64,000 bases of DNA, taken from Asterias rubens. Taxonomy: Eukaryota; Echinodermata; Asteroidea; Forcipulatida; Asteriidae. Where the stretch lies: the NCBI RefSeq assembly GCF_902459465.1, contig NC_047064.1:4428762-4492761 (forward strand), written 5' to 3'. Of the stretch, positions 49,918-62,098 are shown in pieces. Positions within the stretch are counted from its first letter, which is position 1. Each line of letters begins with the position of its first letter. The notes below the pieces were generated by a model that made no database searches, was not told the origin of the DNA, and saw nothing but the letters and a program-made list of their open reading frames with translations. Made by a program: the position numbers and the translations under genes.

Positions 49918-52900
49918 CTATAAGCAAACACAGTAAGAAAATCAGAATGAAAATGTTTATTTATGAAAACAGAGGGAATAATTGTTTTTTTTTACATTGC
50001 TGTTTGAATAATTAGCACAAACAAAAGAAGAATAACCATTTTAATATTTTGTTTTTTAATACGGAGTCGCACATGGTTTTTAATACATTCTGGAACCAGG
50101 CGATGATAGATTTTTAACATTATTTTGCAGAACTCGAAAAATGTTATTTGTTGTTATTACTTAATGTTACTAAAAAAAAATTTGCTTGACTGAATAAAAA
50201 CAACATCATTATAACATTCGAACAGACATTTTTTACAAACTTTCTCACCTTCAGTAACCAGGAGAGGAAGTCCCACTGAAAATTAAAAATAACAAGAAAA
50301 TAAACAAATAAACAAAACAAAGTACGATATAACAGCAGACTTGTATGTCCAATGTCCATCGTCGAATGAACAAAGTGGACAATCGCTGAACAAACGTCTA
50401 TGAATATCCAATGCGCAAGGTTACTGAAACACAATGAATGTCCATCAAACTTTGGGGAATACCCAATGCCCAATATCAAACTAGTTATACCATTAGGATA
50501 TGGTGTGTGTTTAGCATCAAATTTTCAAAACTCCATTCAAAATTTTCAAAAGTCATGCAGTGGTATCCCGTGACACAAACATTACGATTTCGATTCGGGA
50601 AAACAAAATGTGAGATTGAATCTTCACTTTAAAGTATTATTTGATACAGTCAAGTTTTTCTCACCAACTAGCTTGACGTTAGCAACATGTTCGCTACCGT
50701 AAAAGCACTCGTACCCTGTAGCGTCTTGGGGCGTGGCGCCCCGAATATGCAAAACATTCATGTAGTCGACGAACACGTGGTCAGTCCTCAAATGCGAGCT
50801 ATGAATCATTGCACTGCCGTTCTTCCACGAGATGGCGTCTGTGATGCCGCCTCTGAAAAACAATAAAATATTATCTTAATCTTGGTCATGTTCCATGTAT
50901 CCAGTAACTCTAATTGAATGCTAATAATAATTTTGCAAATAGGAACCAGACTATTTTGTTCTTCCAGCCTCGGTTTGATTACACTGATATCAACTGGATA
51001 AAATTCAAGGTGGGATACAGGTCTGTTATGATGTGAAAACTTCACAGTTAATTTGAACTACTACTCCACTTACTCAAATGTGTTGAGATTTGATCATTGT
51101 TTTAGCAAATTATTTTAGCTAAAAGGGTTAGTAGTAGGTTTAACAAAAAAATGAATCGTCTGACTTTAAAGAACTCTTTTTAGCAATGACGTCATCAGTC
51201 TTACCCTGGACATTTGAGCTCTACATCTTCCCTCTCGGGCACGTACATGACCCTTTGTTCCACTGAAACCATAAGAGATGTAGTTTATTGAACCGTCTTC
51301 AACTGGTTAATTAAAGACACTGGACACTATTGGTAATTGTCAAAGACCAGTCTTCTCACTTGGACTATCTCAGCGTATGCACAAAGTATTCAACCTGTAT
51401 ACAATTTTGAACCCAATTTGTCCTCGAAGTTGCGAGATAATAATGGATGAAAAAACACCCTTGGCACACGAAGTTTTGTGTGCTTTCAGATGCTTGATTT
51501 TGGGACCTCGAAATCTAGTTCTGAGGCCCTGGAATCGATTTCAAATATTTTATTGGGAAAAATTACTTCTGTTTTACTCGAAAACTACGTTACCTCAGGA
51601 GCCGTTTCTCGCATTATTTGTTTTACCATCAACAGCTCTCCATTGCCCGTTACCGTTACCAAGTACGTTTTTATGCTTATTTTAAGTAATTACCAATTGT
51701 GTCCTGTGCTTTTAAAGAAAGTGGACACCATTGGTAATGAATTACTCAAATTAATTGTTATTATAAAACCTAACTTGATAACGAGTCATGGGGAGAGGTT
51801 GATAGTTTAAAACACCGTGAGAAACGGCTCCCTCTGAAGTGACGTAGTTTTCGAGAAAGAATTATTTTCCTGCTAATTTGATTTCGAGACCTCAGATTCA
51901 GAATTTGAGGTCTCGAAATCAAGCATCCGAAAGCACACAACTTCGTGTGACAATGTTTTTTTTCCTTTCATTATTATCTTGCAACTTCGACGAACAATGG
52001 AGCTCAGATTTCCACGGGTTTGTTATTTTATGCATATGTTGAGGTACACCAAGTGAGAAGACTGGTCTTTGACAATTAGTGTCCAGGGTCTTTACATTAT
52101 ACATGTAATTATATACACGAATATTCACAGCCACAACACATATAAAAGCTAAACATCTCAACGAATTGAAAACATGCAATTGCTTAAAGGATTTGGGTAC
52201 GGTTTTGTAATACAAAACACAATGTCCACAGATTTACATTAAACTAAATAATCATGATCACTGAGACGAAAATTATTTTCATGACTTGTTTACTCATTTC
52301 TACAAAACTACAGCACTTCAGCAAGTAATGTTTTCAGGGAAGCTTTCTTCATCTTCAAACTGTGTAAGGTTAGTGTAATTCTGTGGACATTGTGTTTTTG
52401 TCCTACATAGACCCATTAAAGTCATGTAAATAAAACCAATATTAAAGTAAAACAAATCTTTAAAAATATGTATTTTTATATTGAGAGATCACCGAACGCA
52501 AGGCGTGGGCTGCCACTTCAAGGTGAAGGCTTAAGTGATTTAGGCTATCGAACCAAATCCCAGGGGCCGCCTACTCCTGATTTGGCTGAAACAGGTTAAC
52601 CCTAAACAGTCTATGGCGATTTAAGCATGTATCATCCACTATATAGGAGCCTGGCTGGTAGAGCCACGGCCCGCTGCTTGCTTGGAAATTCAGGCATGGC
52701 ATAGTGGCTGAACAATAGGCTAGGCCTAAATGCTCAAAATAAGCGTGCCTTGTTTTTGCGTCTCAATAAAATTCTTACACAGCTCATGGGTATAATAAAT
52801 CTCATTATACCTACTGGGCCGGCGGCCCAGAGCTGGTTAACGGTATACCATTTTTTCGTGCTGACATGAGAAGACAAATTTGGTTAAGCGTAAGCATATT

Positions 52901-55900
52901 TCACAGGTTAGCGAGAAAATAAGGCGGCCATCTTGCGCCTTCGCTTTGGATTGACATGCGTCATTCCCTTTTGTGCAGTAATGATATGAAGTGCTTATAG
53001 TTAGCAGCGCTCCGAAATAGAAGTCGCCCAACAATAAACACAATATCGCCCAATAAGCTGTGTGCTATAAAATTGTGCCCTGTTTTAGCGAGTTAAGTTT
53101 AAGGTTCAAATAAAACGTCCAGCTGTTTTTCCCAACAAATTTAACAAACTTCCTAGCCGAAATACTCTCTCTGCTTCAACGGTCCGTTTAAATCTAAGCG
53201 TAGCTTAAACGTTGTCTGTGCCACTAGTGATCATACTAACCTCCACGGGGAAGCTTTGGTCGAGGAAGATGCAAGTCTACAAGTTTTGCGACGTGATCTT
53301 TGTCTTTCTCGGGTCTTTGGTAGCCTACGATGGAAAAAGGGAGGGAATAAATGACAGTAATTTATTTTGCGGCAAACAAACAGATTTGATGAAACTTTGA
53401 TTAGATTTTTGAATCCGATGAACCAAGCGAGGTAGTTCATCATACCACGGTAGCTGGTTTGAGATATTTTATGTTTGGTCATAAATAGTGATTAGAAAAG
53501 ACACGACTGTCGTTAGTGTTCAAAACGGTAGCTGGTTTGAGATATTTTATGTTTGGTCATTGAATAACAAATACTTTTCTTTCGATAATTTGATTAAAAT
53601 CACTATCGGTAGTTACTAAAAATAGTTGTTAGAATACCACTTACTTGGTAACGAGAAATGGAGAGCTAATAATAGTATAACACATTGTGAGAAACGACAC
53701 CCTCTGAAGTAACATAGTTTTGAGAAAGAAGTAATTTTTCACTAAAATATTTTAATTGAATTCGACACCTCATCAGCTGAGGTCTCCAATTCAAGCATCT
53801 AAAAACAAACAACCTGCGCGAAAAGGGTGTTTTTCTCCCATTCATCTCTCACAACTTCGGCGACCAATTGAGTTCAAATTTGCACAGGTTTGTTATTTTA
53901 TGCATAATTATGTTGAGATACACTAAGTGAGAAGGCTGGTCTTGACATTTACATAAAGTGTCCAGTGCCGTTAAAGTTAAAAGGCAGACACACTACACGT
54001 TGCCACTGGTAAAAAAATGTACCACTAACATCCGTACCTTTTGGACACGCTGCTTCACATTCCGCCACCTCCTTCTCGTCCAATCTGTCTTCAAACTCTT
54101 TTTGAACACTAGGGCTGTTGAAGTCTGAGCGGCAGGGTTTACCTTGGGGGAACGTATCACCGAATTCAGTACAGATGCCTTCCAACAACAACAACAACAA
54201 CAACAAAAACAACAACAACAACAGCATTAACATCAGTAGACGGGGAAAACGAAAAACAAGTGACAGAAATAAACAACAGCAAAAACACCAGCAACAGCGG
54301 CAGAGGCTAATGCAACGACAGCAGCATGACAACAGCAGCAACAGCAATGGCACCGGCAGCCCCAACAACAGCAATAAAGGCAACAGCAACAACGCCAAGG
54401 ACAGCAACAATCATATCAACAGCAATAGTGAGCAACATCAACATAATAGCAGCAGCAGTAGTGACATCATAGACTTTGTTCCAAGTCTTTGAGCGTGACT
54501 TTTTAGTCGTCCTGATAGCCGCTACAAACAGCGCCCTCTTGTGCTTAACCTCCGTCATTTAGCCTACGATTGCGAGTTAGGGCGCGTGAAAGCTAACAAT
54601 GTGTGGCGTTTTTCTTGGCTGAGATGCGAAGAATAACCGCGATCTAAGACTTGAATCAAATCTACTAACAGCATACAAAGCAAATGTCAAAAAAACAAAA
54701 CAAAAACAACAACAACACGTTGGCTGGGTGTTGTTTGCTCGAGTTTTGCAGTAAACGAGAAAGAAGTTCTTTGTGAATGTTTTGAAATTTTATGAGGGTA
54801 ACACTCAGTCTTAAATAAAGCAATCACTAGGCCTACTTTGGGTATTATTGTCACCAATCCTGCTCTAAACGAATGAAAATTATACAACTATGATGTTCAG
54901 GTTAAGCTTTGTAAAACAAACATATGATTGACGCTATTCTTAGAACCTGGATGTTATAAAGCCATGAAGCGACAATACATATTAGGTGGGGGCGGGGTAG
55001 GGGGCGGGGGGGGGATTGATGCCACAAAAACACAAAGATTTCAGTCACCCAATACTCACCAAGGCGAAATCTTTCACCCAATTGTCCACAACGATTGCAT
55101 TTTGACCAACTAGTCCAAACGCTCCTCACCGGCGAAGAATACGAACCATCTGGGAAAAACGGTATTTTTAGTTTTGTTTCTTTCTTCATTTTCCAATTGT
55201 TTATGGATTCATCTCCCCCCAAAACAAAATGAGATAAAAAGAGAAAGAAAAGTAAACAAAATCACCAACACCCCCCCCCCCCAAAAAAAAAAAAAGCCAA
55301 GCTTGTCATTTTTGTTCCTCCCGAAACCTTATGGTGTATCCCGCCAACATTTCCAAGAAATAGATTTCGGGAAAAAATTGTGTTGCTGTCCTGTCCACAC
55401 TAAGTTTCCTGTGCTTTTATACACTAGAGGTAAATAAAGACCACATGAAAATAAATAAGTTAAATGGGCTTCTAATTCATATTTATATAATACCTTTTTC
55501 TTCGCCGTATGCTTCCCCTCTCTTTGTTGAAAAAACTGAAATTAAAAGGGAGAGACATTACGTCTTGTTGGCTTCTCAAATGCCGGACCGTGTAGGACTA
55601 CTGTTAGTTCACGAAGTGAATGGAAACCACACAACTTGGAGGGATAGTTGTGCAGACCATTGAAATTAATATTCCTCTTTTAAAACAACTCTCCAACCAT
55701 ATCGCCCAAAATCGCCCAAACCAAGGCAACGTGTCCCTTTAAGGCCAAGTCCATCATTATGAAACTGTACAGTTCTTGACTACAAAAGAACAATTATAGC
55801 TTGGGCTTCGGTCAACAATTCAAGACTGAATCTTTAGACCGCGTGATCTAACCCTATAATCAATCTCAAAAGAAACAGCCAGAGCCCGAAGGATTGCCTT

Positions 55901-58900
55901 GGTACTCGGTACTTGGTTAATTAATCCCTTTACAGCCCCATTTGGGCTACTGGGATGGTGGGAAAGTGACGTCAATAGCCAGGTTAATAAGGTGCCAAAA
56001 AAAAAAAAGATTAAAGGTGCACTTTTTACAGGTGCAAGGATTTTTTTTTTTAAAGGACAATATTGCCATGCAGAGGCTGCATTGCTCTGATGACAGGGAT
56101 GGCTGTGGTTTGGAAAACCTGTATGGATGGAGCTATGTGTAGGACAGCAGATGGTGGGAGCCTGTTCCAAACTGACATAGCCCTTGGGAAGAAGGCGTAT
56201 TTGTATGCATTAATGGTTGGAATTATTAAGGAGGTGAAACATAATTCCTGTCTAGAGGCTCTCCTCTCCAGCTGATCTAAAGAGCACAAAGATAAATTGA
56301 TAAACAATATTATACACTTTAATAAAAAGTTACAGTCATCAATGAGACCATTCCAAACTACTTACACGTATGGAACTTTGTGTTTTCCCCCATCTCGATA
56401 ACTATAGACAAAACAACAACAGAAAAAACAACATTAGACGAAATAAGATAGGGCAATTCAAGGAAACGTTGCCTTGGATCGGATGAGTTGGTCTTAAAAA
56501 GCGCTTGTTAACCGTTTGGTATAAAATGCATGGTTAGAAAACGGTTGTAAAAGTAGAATACAATAATCCACACAAGTATGCCTCGGGATGGTTTTCCTTT
56601 TACCAATAGTCGACGAGGTAAAAGGAAAACCATTCGACTTCCAAGTTGATGGCCGACCGTGTTAGTTGGCAAAGTAATTAATTAAACCATGCAATTTCGA
56701 GGCAAATTTGTGTGGATCATTATATTCTATTTTTGAATTTATTTCTATCTAACCACATGCATTTCAGAACAAACGGTTTCAAACGCTTTGCAACGACCAA
56801 CTCGTCCGATCCAAGGCAACGTGTTCCTTTAAAAACACCAGTTTTATAGCAGATCACGCTCCTTTTGGAGTTTGCGAAAACATCCTCAAGTCTTAAGTGT
56901 TTTTGATGTGGATACGAATGTTATTAAGCCGGAAACCTTTGGGGTGAAGTTAAAGCATGCATTCTTATTTTAAATGAAATGTTAAAAAAAAAAAAAAATC
57001 AGCAAAAGTATCAGTTTCGGTAGTGAGCGAATGCTTGAAACTCATTTATAAAGTTTTAGTAAAATAGTAGGCTACTTCGATTTCCAAAGTTTGAGATATT
57101 TGAGCTAAAAACACATTGTTTTCCTTGTCGTTGAGTTGTGAGTATTACCATCGCGATTCATGGTGTGAAAGAAGTAACTTTCCACGAATTTGATTTCGAT
57201 ACTTCAGAATTAGCTTTTGAGGTCTCGAAATGAAGCATCTGAAAGCACACACCGTCGTGTGACAAGGGTGTTTTTACTTTCATTATTAGGGACTTTTCGT
57301 TTTCGACGACGGATGGTTCTGCGACGGTTGTTCACCTAAACGTTGTCGTTTTCAGCACAACGAAGAATCATCCAAAGTACTGTCGTAGAAATTGAGGGAC
57401 GACCGTCCTCAAAGCCGACGCATGCGCAGATGACGCCAAATGTCATCTTACCCGTCGCAGAACCATCCGTCGTCGAAAACGAAAAGTCCCTATTATCTCG
57501 CAACATCGACAATCAATTGAGCTCAAATTGTATGCATAAGTTGAGATACACCAAGTGCGAAGACTGGTATTTAACAATTACCAATAGTGTCCCGTGTCTT
57601 TAAGACATCTTTTTTTTTCCCTCGTCGTTGAGTTGTCAGTAATACCATTGTGGTTCATGTTGTGACATCACACTTTGCTTTCAGCAGTTAAGATTGATTC
57701 GCAGTGAACATCAAATATTAACTACTTGTGAAATTAACTCAATTCAAATACACATTCATAAATACCTCAGACAGTTTCGCTATTCCTATTGGCGGAGAGC
57801 GCGTCACGTGGGTTTGTATAAACCCTTGTTTATGACCGGTAAAAAGTGTCAATTCATGGGCGTGACACGCGACCTTGCACCTGTTCTTATAAGACAGTTT
57901 CTTCTTTCCTATTGGTCGAGAGAAACGGCTGAAACAGTTGTGCCACATCACATGATACGCGCGACGCGCACAGCATTCCCTTATAAGGAGTTGTTTACCC
58001 GAGGGCGGCGGAGGGCTTTACCATTTCATAGCTGGAGGGGTGTTGTGTTGAAAGAAATCATTTAACAATTATAATTTTTGCATTTATTTTACTTTTTGAC
58101 CAAAAAGTGATAATGTTCGTGACCGAAAAGGTATTCATGAATGGGAATCAAAGTGTGTTGAATCGGTTTTCAACTAGTGGTATAAACCCGCCGAGGCCTG
58201 GTTCTTTATAATTTACCACACATTGATTCCCTTATTTATTTCCATACTTCCAAGAGCCAGGCAGACAAAGATACAAAACAAACTGACAGACACGCTGCAA
58301 AGAAGGGGACAGACGAACATAAGACATGACAACACACAAACAGATACAACGAGAACATAATTAGAAAACACAACGAGTTCACAATAAACGACAAGATGGC
58401 AAAACAGTTCAAGCATAAGCAATACAAACTAATTATGTAACAATGATTGAGCTGTGGATGTGGTTGAACAGACCTTTATCATGGTGCAGCCATCTTGAAT
58501 TTCTCACATTTATATGAATGTCACCAAACCGAGGCTGGATGAACAAACAGTCTGGTGCCCGTTTTTTCAAAAATGAGTATTAGCATTTAATAATTGTTAT
58601 TCGATACGAGGAACAAGACCAAGATGGGGGAAGCATGATAAAGGTCTATCCAGACCTGTGTATTGAGAGAGTTGCGAAATGGAGGGACCAGTTTTTCTTT
58701 GGCCACGTGGTTGATGGGCGCCATGTTGTCTCCAATCAATGCAGCACAACCCAATGGGCACAATAGTCTGGCACCCCGTGTTCGCCCGTTTGTTTCCTGG
58801 TGGAAAAATGGCTTCTTATCGCAAATTGTCGCAACTCTCCCAATATACGGCATGGGTCTATTACATCGGTCCCAGATGACTTACCCGTGACGTCATGGAT

Positions 58901-61784
58901 GGAGACCAATTCCTTTTCAGACTTGACGTTACTACAAAAATACCTGCCCTTATGTTCCGGTCTGGCACCGAGTAATATAAGTTTCTCCTTATTGTTATGA
59001 TACATCAGCCCATTTGGGAGAGTGTCTTCATCGCCGAGTTGTTGCCTTGTTGGGAGGTTTGGCTCACTAGTATATTCCCAGACTGACTGGCCTTTCAACT
59101 TACTGGATATTTTGTTGCTGGACAGTTGAAAAAAAAAAATATATATATATATATAATTATATACACAATACAGGGTTGAAGATTAGGGTAGGTTGGAGGT
59201 AAATGGAACACTTTTTAGTCGCACTTATTTGCCGCTGGTGCCTTCTGTGGCAACTGTGACTAGGTCTTTTTAGTGTTTATGTTTATGGAACATTAGAAAG
59301 TGCCTTGAGCAACTGAATTACAGTCTTGACGTTTTTTGTTTAACATGAGTGCCAAAATAACGAGGCTCTTAAAAGTTCCTTTTACCACCCCGACTGATTG
59401 GGTGTGTGTACATTGAACGCATGATTAAATACACAAACACACTTTTCAATCCTCAATGTTTATGTACTACACACATCATCTGTCACATATAATTTATTTG
59501 TTAAAAGTTAAAACTGGCTTTTGAGACCCAAGCATCTTAATTGTTTGTGCTCATGTAGTAGAGCATGAAAGTGATGGCTGAAACACACGATGTGTGTGAT
59601 TGTCTAATCCTACATTATTCAAACCTGACAGTGCACCCGGAAATGCCCCCGATGCGCTTGTCCCCCCAAAACGGCTGAAGGGTTGAGTCAAAAGAGGGCG
59701 CTATCGGATGGATATTCGTCATAGACCTTATCGCAAATACCAATGCGCAAGCGCAGACTGTTGAATGAGGTGCATCGTGGGATAGATATGAATCAAATTT
59801 GGATACCAGCTAGACCACAATGCACCTAATTCCAAGCTTTACGCGCGCGCTCCAGTATTTGCGAAAAGGTCTATTGTCAATCACTTACCGGTGTGGCGGT
59901 TTCAACTTTCCGCCGTGTTCAGTTTTCCGAATGACCAAATACGGTAACATTACGTCATGCGATGCCTGCGCACAGCAAGCAAGAGTAGTACATGTGTAGT
60001 GCTGTATTGAGTCATCCGTCTTACTCTCCGGTAGCTGTCATGGCGGCGTCCACGAGTACAACGAGCGGAGAACGCGTGTGGATCGTATGAGAGAATTTGG
60101 TGTGGCACAAGCAGTGTGACCTGCTTACAGCTGTACGCATGAATACGTGTAAAGATGGGGCAAGAGAATGTGACTAAACAGAAAAGAATCGTAATAATAA
60201 ACAATTTGGGGTCACTGAGAGAACTACAGTACTCGCCAGGGTACTTGCGGCTGTATTTTTTGTCTGGCTACGTCACCCGGAAAATTGAACACGCCGGAAA
60301 GCTTAAACCGTTCCAACATCGTGGTGAAATGTCAGCCTACGTCACCCGGAAAACTGAACACGGCGGAAGACTGAAACCGCCACACCAGATCGACTATGTT
60401 GTCTACTGCCAATGGTCACAAAAAACTACAAAAAACCTACACTTCTAATTTCGGGTTCCCACAATGGAATAATACAGACAAAAAAATCAATGGCACAAGT
60501 ACTAAACACAAAACCTATACGTACCAGGTATCGCACTTCATATCCACCTTCATTCCGGAATACACCAGGTGAAAACTCACTGGACATTTCGCAGCTGAAT
60601 TGAGAAGGTGAAAATGAGTCAAGGCTCTAGACAATACAAAAATCAACAGCTCCCAATACAGTGCCCTTTACCAATACAGTTTGTTGTGATCATTATAACT
60701 TGTGGATAAAGTTATCAAAAGTATACACTGCCTTTAATTACAAGGAACATTACAGAATTGGTTTTTGCTAACAAAACAGTTGCTGACAGTGTAAGCACTT
60801 GATGTAATCCACCATATACATAAATTGACAAACCTGTAGAAGTTTGAGATCGTATGGCCGTCTTGGTCACGAGAGAATAGTGAAAAACCGATTACAAATT
60901 TTGCATTGCATCGATGCCAAAATAAAAATGTACAAAACGCTCACTGATCGATAAACTCCAAACGCGAAGTTAGATTATTTATTTCTCATCAAATATGACA
61001 TTTCAGACAGAAATATTTCAAGGGATGTTTTCAACTATCATCATCATTAGACCGCGTAAGTTTTATGTAAATCTATGATCTTCACGATTTTTGTTTCTTA
61101 CCAATTCTGTACCGTTCCTTTAAGTAGGCCTACACGTAATCAGACTGGGTTCCAAGTCATTGAAATTGGCTTTTTAGTCGGTGCTGATCACATACATATA
61201 CCTACACTGTAAAAAGTATCCGTATTTTAACGGACTCCGTAAAATGAAATATTCCGTAAATCTCGCCGTTATTTTACGGACTTTCCGTATATGCAAATAT
61301 TCATTATGCTAATTAGCGTAATTACAATCAACCACGTTTACCCAAACACCTACACATAATAAAGTACATGTAAGTATATATTTAGTTTCACCCACAACCG
61401 TGTACACATGTACAAACCCACGTAAAGGGGCTTAATATTTTACGGAATTAAAACAAAAGTTCCGGTAATTTTGCTGCCGGAAATTTTTTTTTCCGTATTC
61501 CTGCAGCAAAATTACACGGACAAAGTTTTTCATTCCGTAAAATATAAAATCCCTTAACGTGGGTTTGTACATGTGTACACGGTTGTTGCTGATTTGCTCG
61601 ATTTGTGTTTGGAAAGCTGTAGTGTGAAGTCCTTGGTAATAAACATTTTGAACTGAAAGAAGAAAGTCAAAGTGGACTTATTATTGTTCGTTAACTTACC
61701 AACGGTTGACCAAATCGCTGCAAATACAACAACGATAACGTACAAGAAGATTTGCGCTAGCCTTCCCTCGTCGTGTGTCTGCAT
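49808..61784 (-). CDS. Ig gene B: paralogue of Ig gene A, 8 exons
   Basis: Exons (transcript order) 61700-61784, 60525-60579, 58885-59117, 54038-54178, 51205-51262, 50665-50852, 50249-50275, 49808-49917; 897 nt, 298 aa. Same domain order as gene A; exons 3-8 have identical lengths, exon 1 is one codon longer and exon 2 two codons shorter. Splice sites are all kept and no stop or frameshift is present. Replacement changes cluster in the 4-Cys insert, at the start of Ig 2 and in the transmembrane/tail exon, while flanking introns are nearly identical. Not a recent pseudogene; likely functionally distinct from A. Confidence 0.85.
50249..50275 (-). CDS. Ig gene B, exon 7 (stalk microexon)
   Basis: Identical to the 27 nt exon of gene A, same splice sites and phase. 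Confidence 0.75.
50665..50852 (-). CDS. Ig gene B, exon 6 (rest of Ig domain 2)
   Basis: 188 nt as in A, with W, DATGYEC and one sequon (NGS). About four replacement and three synonymous differences, so this is the most constrained exon besides exon 7. Confidence 0.88.
51205..51262 (-). CDS. Ig gene B, exon 5 (start of Ig domain 2)
   Basis: Encodes VEQRVMYVPEREDVELKCPG. Six nucleotide differences from A, all replacing amino acids. Confidence 0.82.
51313..52098. mobile_element. Pair of adjacent T1 elements, unit B
   Basis: Paralogous to 35,937-36,676; junction near 51,712. Both are retained in opposite orientations. Confidence 0.75.
53604..53975. mobile_element. T1-related element next to Ig gene B exon 4
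   Basis: Paralogue of 38,230-38,605. Confidence 0.7.
54038..54178 (-). CDS. Ig gene B, exon 4 (4-cysteine insert)
   Basis: Same length and all four cysteines as A, but GICTEFGDTFPQGKPCRSDF and then NSPSVQKEFEDR in place of NIVFLRKIFEDR. The upstream (minus-strand) sequence is open as a long leucine-rich stretch derived from (TTG)n. Confidence 0.77.
54179..54462. repeat. Imperfect CAA/CAG trinucleotide region, unit B
   Basis: Paralogue of 38,803-39,052, with more CAA units near exon 4 and extra CAN units. Confidence 0.85.
55880..56310 (-). mobile_element. 3' end of the same LINE copy, unit B
   Basis: Paralogue of the 40.3-40.7 kb fragment with the same truncation. The 7 bp tail repeat is shorter and degenerate. 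Confidence 0.78.
56456..56832. mobile_element. T4 foldback element, unit B
   Basis: Paralogue of 40,870-41,191, with a longer internal part. Confidence 0.78.
57165..57604. mobile_element. T1 element interrupted by a T5 insertion, unit B
   Basis: T1 internal sequence stops at tttcatta and resumes at ttatctcgcaac on the far side of the T5 element. Confidence 0.75.
57286..57493. mobile_element. T5 element (about 207 bp), unit B only
   Basis: TIRs TTAGGGACTTTTCGTTTTCG and complement, GC-rich ends with cgacgacggatggttctgcg. Inserted in the T1 copy after duplication; TA-type duplication of the target. Confidence 0.85.
58885..59117 (-). CDS. Ig gene B, exon 3 (rest of Ig domain 1)
   Basis: Same 233 nt length as in A. 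Differences concentrate just after the conserved Trp (EYTSEPNLPTRQ against EHTSTPYEPTRQ) and in the F strand (KGRYFC against KGWYYC). Confidence 0.85.
59722..59873. mobile_element. T6 element (152 bp), unit B only
   Basis: Same family as 34,137 in the opposite orientation. The unit A site near 44,358 is empty (cgtcattgtc). Confidence 0.85.
59887..60386. mobile_element. TIR element of 500 bp, unit B only
   Basis: ggtgtggcggtttcaactt then ccgccgtgttcagttttccg, mirrored at the right end; the right half carries a second internal copy of the tcacccggaaaa motif. Unit A reads cacttaccggatcgact at the empty site. Confidence 0.8.
60525..60579 (-). CDS. Ig gene B, exon 2 (first Ig cysteine)
   Basis: Encodes VSFHLVYSGMKVDMKCDT, phase 1 to 2. 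Six nucleotides shorter than the A exon, in frame. Confidence 0.78.
60733..61121. mobile_element. TIR element of about 390 bp, unit B only
   Basis: Left attacaaggaacattacag and right gtaccgttcctttaa are imperfect inverted ends flanked by TTTAA. In intron 1 of Ig gene B. Confidence 0.7.
61204..61590. mobile_element. TIR/foldback element with ttttacgg motifs, unit B only
   Basis: Repeated cgtaaaat/attttacgg motifs and a strong inverted repeat of about 50 bp (acaaccgtgtacacatgtac at 61,395 mirrored before 61,590). In intron 1 of Ig gene B. Confidence 0.72.
61700..61784 (-). CDS. Ig gene B, exon 1 (signal peptide)
   Basis: ATG then QTHDEGRLAQIFLYVIVVVF AAIWSTV. It has one valine more than gene A and AIW for ANW, removing the NWS sequon. 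Donor gttg|gtaagt. Confidence 0.85.
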
Positions 61785-62001
61785 GGTTTTGTAGTTAATG
61801 GGCATCCAAGAAAAAACTTGGAGAATAATAATGTTGCTAATTGTTAGGATGAGTGTCTAGTATATAAGTTTTATTTCTTTATGCTGCAGAAAACGTGCTT
61901 TTTTTTTAAATAGCAAAGCCCATTGCGCGAGACGCAATTCGTTGCGCGTCCTCGCAGACACGCAGGTGGAGAAGCGCAACCATAGATTATAATTAAATAA
62001 C

Positions 62002-62098
62002 TAGATCGGCCGCGCGTACATACGCGGGTTCATTGGGGCAGCCATTAGCCTATATGTGTGTACGGCTTATGGCGCGTATGTGTACGCGCGGCCGATCT
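62002..62098. repeat. Inverted repeat (hairpin) with gatcggccgcgcgta arms
   Basis: About 97 bp; arms gatcggccgcgcgtacatac and mirrored gtacgcgcggccgatc. Possibly a small TIR element. Confidence 0.7.

Larger units (their letters stand above)
47491..61861. repeat. Segmental duplication, unit B (about 14.4 kb)
   Basis: Second direct copy of the 31.8-47.0 kb unit. Intron segments differ by only a few percent: I count about nine differences in the ~390 bp intron between the last two Ig gene exons before the tail. It holds Ig gene B and a broken copy of HSD11B1-like exon 1. Several elements are present in only one unit (34,137; 45.4-46.5 kb; 57,286; 59,722; 59,887; 60,733; 61,204), so they inserted or were lost after duplication. 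Confidence 0.93.
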
